This document shows positions 62,620-64,000 of a stretch of DNA of 64,000 nt, in pieces. Location: positions 6,820,001 through 6,884,000 of the forward strand of contig NZ_CP108100.1 of assembly GCF_036195045.1 (NCBI RefSeq), written 5' to 3'. Each line of letters opens with the position of its first letter. Position 1 is the first letter of the stretch. A program made the position numbers and the translations under genes. The DNA is from Streptomyces sp. NBC_00236. GTDB taxonomy: Bacteria; Actinomycetota; Actinomycetes; Streptomycetales; Streptomycetaceae. The notes under the pieces were generated by a model. That model had not been told where the DNA came from. It did not search any database and worked only from the letters and a program-made list of their open reading frames with translations.

Positions 62620-64000
62620 ATGAGTCAGCAGGGGGAGAAGCCCGCCGCCCATGAGGACGACTGGTGGCGCAGGCTGTACGACGATTCCGCACCGGACACC
62701 GGGGCGAGCCAGGCCGCCGACAGTCTCGACGACCGCTTCGACTCCGCGTCGGGCGCGGTGGGATCCGACGGCGGTGAGGTGTACGGGACCGCCGCCGCGG
62801 TGCCCGAACCGAGGACGGCAGCCTCCGCGGTCACCCGAATGGCGGACCCGCCCGCGGCCCCGCCGTCCGAGGTGATCGCACGTGCTCCGTGGGAACCACC
62901 GGCCGGCCCGGCACGGCCCCGCACCTTCGCGGGCCCGCCCCCGCCACCCCCCGCCCCCACTCCGGCCCCGGTCGCCCCTCCGCCCCCCGCCCCCACTCCC
63001 GCCCCGGTTGCTCCGCCGCCACCGCCGCCACCCCCGGCCCTCGCGCCGGAGCCCCAGCGGCCGCCCGCCGATCCCCGCATCGCCCAGAGCCTTCCGGTAC
63101 CGGCGGAGCCGGAGGCCGCGCCATCGGCCCCCGCCACGCCGCCCGCGCCTCCTGGGCCGCCGGTGCCCGCCGAGGCGCCCACCGTCGCGGTCCGGCCGCC
63201 CGTCGGGCCGGACCGGCCGGACGAGGCCGTGCCGCCGCTGCCCAGGCGCCCGGTCGTCGAGCGGACCCATGACACCGCGCCGGCCGAACCCGTCCCGGAA
63301 CCGGCCCCCGCCGCCGAGGCGCCGGCTCCGCGCCCGCCGGTCGTCCACGTGGGCGCCCGCCCGCCCACGTACGACGCCGAGCCCACCGCGCTGCCCGAGA
63401 GCGACCCGCGCGAACTGGACGGCCTCGTCGCCGACACCGTGCTCGACGGCGCCCGGTACGGCACGTACACCCTGCGTGCCGCCTCCGTGCGGGGCGACTC
63501 CGCCCGCTTCCGGGGCGAACCCCGGCGCGACGCGCTGCTGACCGCACGGTTCGGCACCGCGGAGAGTGCGCTCGTCCTGGTCGCCGTCGCGGGCGGTGCC
63601 CGGTCCTCCGAGAGCGGGCACCTGGCCGCGGCCGACGCCTGCCGCTGGATCGCCGAAGCCGTCGGACGCAGCCACGCCCGCCTCTCCGACGACATAAGGG
63701 CGGGCCGCCGGGGCGACCTCAAGTCCGGGCTCCACCGGCTGACCGACCGCGGTTACGGCAAGCTGCGTGCCCGCGCCGCCGAACTCGGCCGTGAACCGCA
63801 CGAGTACACGGTGGGGCTGCGCTGCCTCCTGCTGTCCGCCGACCCCGAATGCCGCACCCGGGTCTTCTTCGGAGTGGGCGGCGGCGGGCTCTTCCGGCTG
63901 CGGGACGGCAGCTGGCACGACCTCGAACCGCTCGTGCCGCGAACCGGCGCGCTCACCGGTGAGGCCGTGGTGGGCTTCGGGTCGCCGGTGCCCGAGAGCG
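62620..64000 (+). CDS. Pro-rich PP2C-like protein, 3' end beyond window
   Basis: 460 codons visible. A short WWRRLYDDSAPDTG start, then a low-complexity Pro/Ala region (~residues 90-270) and from about residue 270 a PP2C-like domain (TLRAASVRGDSARFRGEPRR, DALLTARFGTAESALVLVAV). The expected PP2C metal-binding Asp residues in GD and DG motifs cannot all be placed in the visible part. AATAAGGGC precedes ATG 62620. Probable Ser/Thr phosphatase-like signalling protein; incomplete. Confidence 0.7.
   Translation, partial: MSQQGEKPAAHEDDWWRRLYDDSAPDTGASQAADSLDDRFDSASGAVGSDGGEVYGTAAAVPEPRTAASAVTRMADPPAAPPSEVIARAPWEPPAGPARPRTFAGPPPPPPAPTPAPVAPPPPAPTPAPVAPPPPPPPPALAPEPQRPPADPRIAQSLPVPAEPEAAPSAPATPPAPPGPPVPAEAPTVAVRPPVGPDRPDEAVPPLPRRPVVERTHDTAPAEPVPEPAPAAEAPAPRPPVVHVGARPPTYDAEPTALPESDPRELDGLVADTVLDGARYGTYTLRAASVRGDSARFRGEPRRDALLTARFGTAESALVLVAVAGGARSSESGHLAAADACRWIAEAVGRSHARLSDDIRAGRRGDLKSGLHRLTDRGYGKLRARAAELGREPHEYTVGLRCLLLSADPECRTRVFFGVGGGGLFRLRDGSWHDLEPLVPRTGALTGEAVVGFGSPVPES

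Overview
The window is about 64 kb of very GC-rich DNA with dense, short-spaced genes, strong third-position GC bias, GTG/TTG starts and many leaderless starts. Together with mycothiol-type enzymes, chaplins and rodlins, this points to a Streptomyces chromosome (inference from content; no rRNA or tRNA gene was seen). No insertion sequence, phage, integrase or CRISPR array was found.

Layout. 1-1.9 kb: an aldo/keto reductase (cut by the window edge), a mycothiol-dependent isomerase-type protein and a DsbA-fold protein. 1.9-11.4 kb (minus strand): one assimilatory sulfur operon, in transcription order leader peptide, siroheme sulfite reductase, small zinc-ribbon protein, cysH, cysC, cysD, cysN, then after a 243-bp gap ssuA, ssuB, ssuC and a sirohydrochlorin chelatase. 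Nearly every junction overlaps by a few bases. 11.6-18.5 kb: a GNAT enzyme, a GAF-type regulator, an acyl-CoA dehydrogenase that shares a 17-bp start-to-start promoter with a YihY/BrkB membrane protein, an AraC-type regulator, a decayed gene and a VOC protein. 18.6-24.4 kb: a CoA-thioester catabolic cluster (3-hydroxyacyl-CoA dehydrogenase, two-subunit CoA-transferase, divergent LysR regulator, thiolase). 24.4-25.8 kb: a cupin and a frameshifted methyltransferase pseudogene.

The most coherent system is a split sialic acid utilisation regulon. Locus 1 (25.9-30.8 kb) is nanA-nanK-nanE-nanT with a divergent GntR/FCD regulator. Locus 2 (34.7-46.2 kb) is a secreted deacetylase/esterase, a secreted lectin-SGNH esterase and a secreted sialidase, a second GntR/FCD regulator, and an oligopeptide-type ABC importer (siaEFG-I layout with a permease-ATPase fusion) followed by a second nanA-like lyase. 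Three near-identical 25-bp palindromes (CATSAGAC-N7-GTCNNATG cores) lie just downstream of the promoters of the three structural operons and tie the two loci together. Between the loci lie a TetR-controlled MacB-type ABC exporter and an FAD monooxygenase with a TTA codon.

46.3-50.7 kb is an aerial-hyphae surface-protein cluster: a long chaplin with two chaplin domains and a very His/Pro-rich linker, one short chaplin, three tandem rodlins with a shared sigma-BldN-like promoter, and two other small proteins. 50.8-64 kb holds a DUF5949 protein, an RsgA GTPase with a small upstream ORF, an Ada-AlkA fusion that lacks the usual catalytic Asp segment, a secreted GH95-type glycosidase, a DUF456 membrane protein, a TrmB/LuxR regulator divergent from a 1255-residue secreted subtilase, and a partial Pro-rich PP2C-like protein at the right edge.
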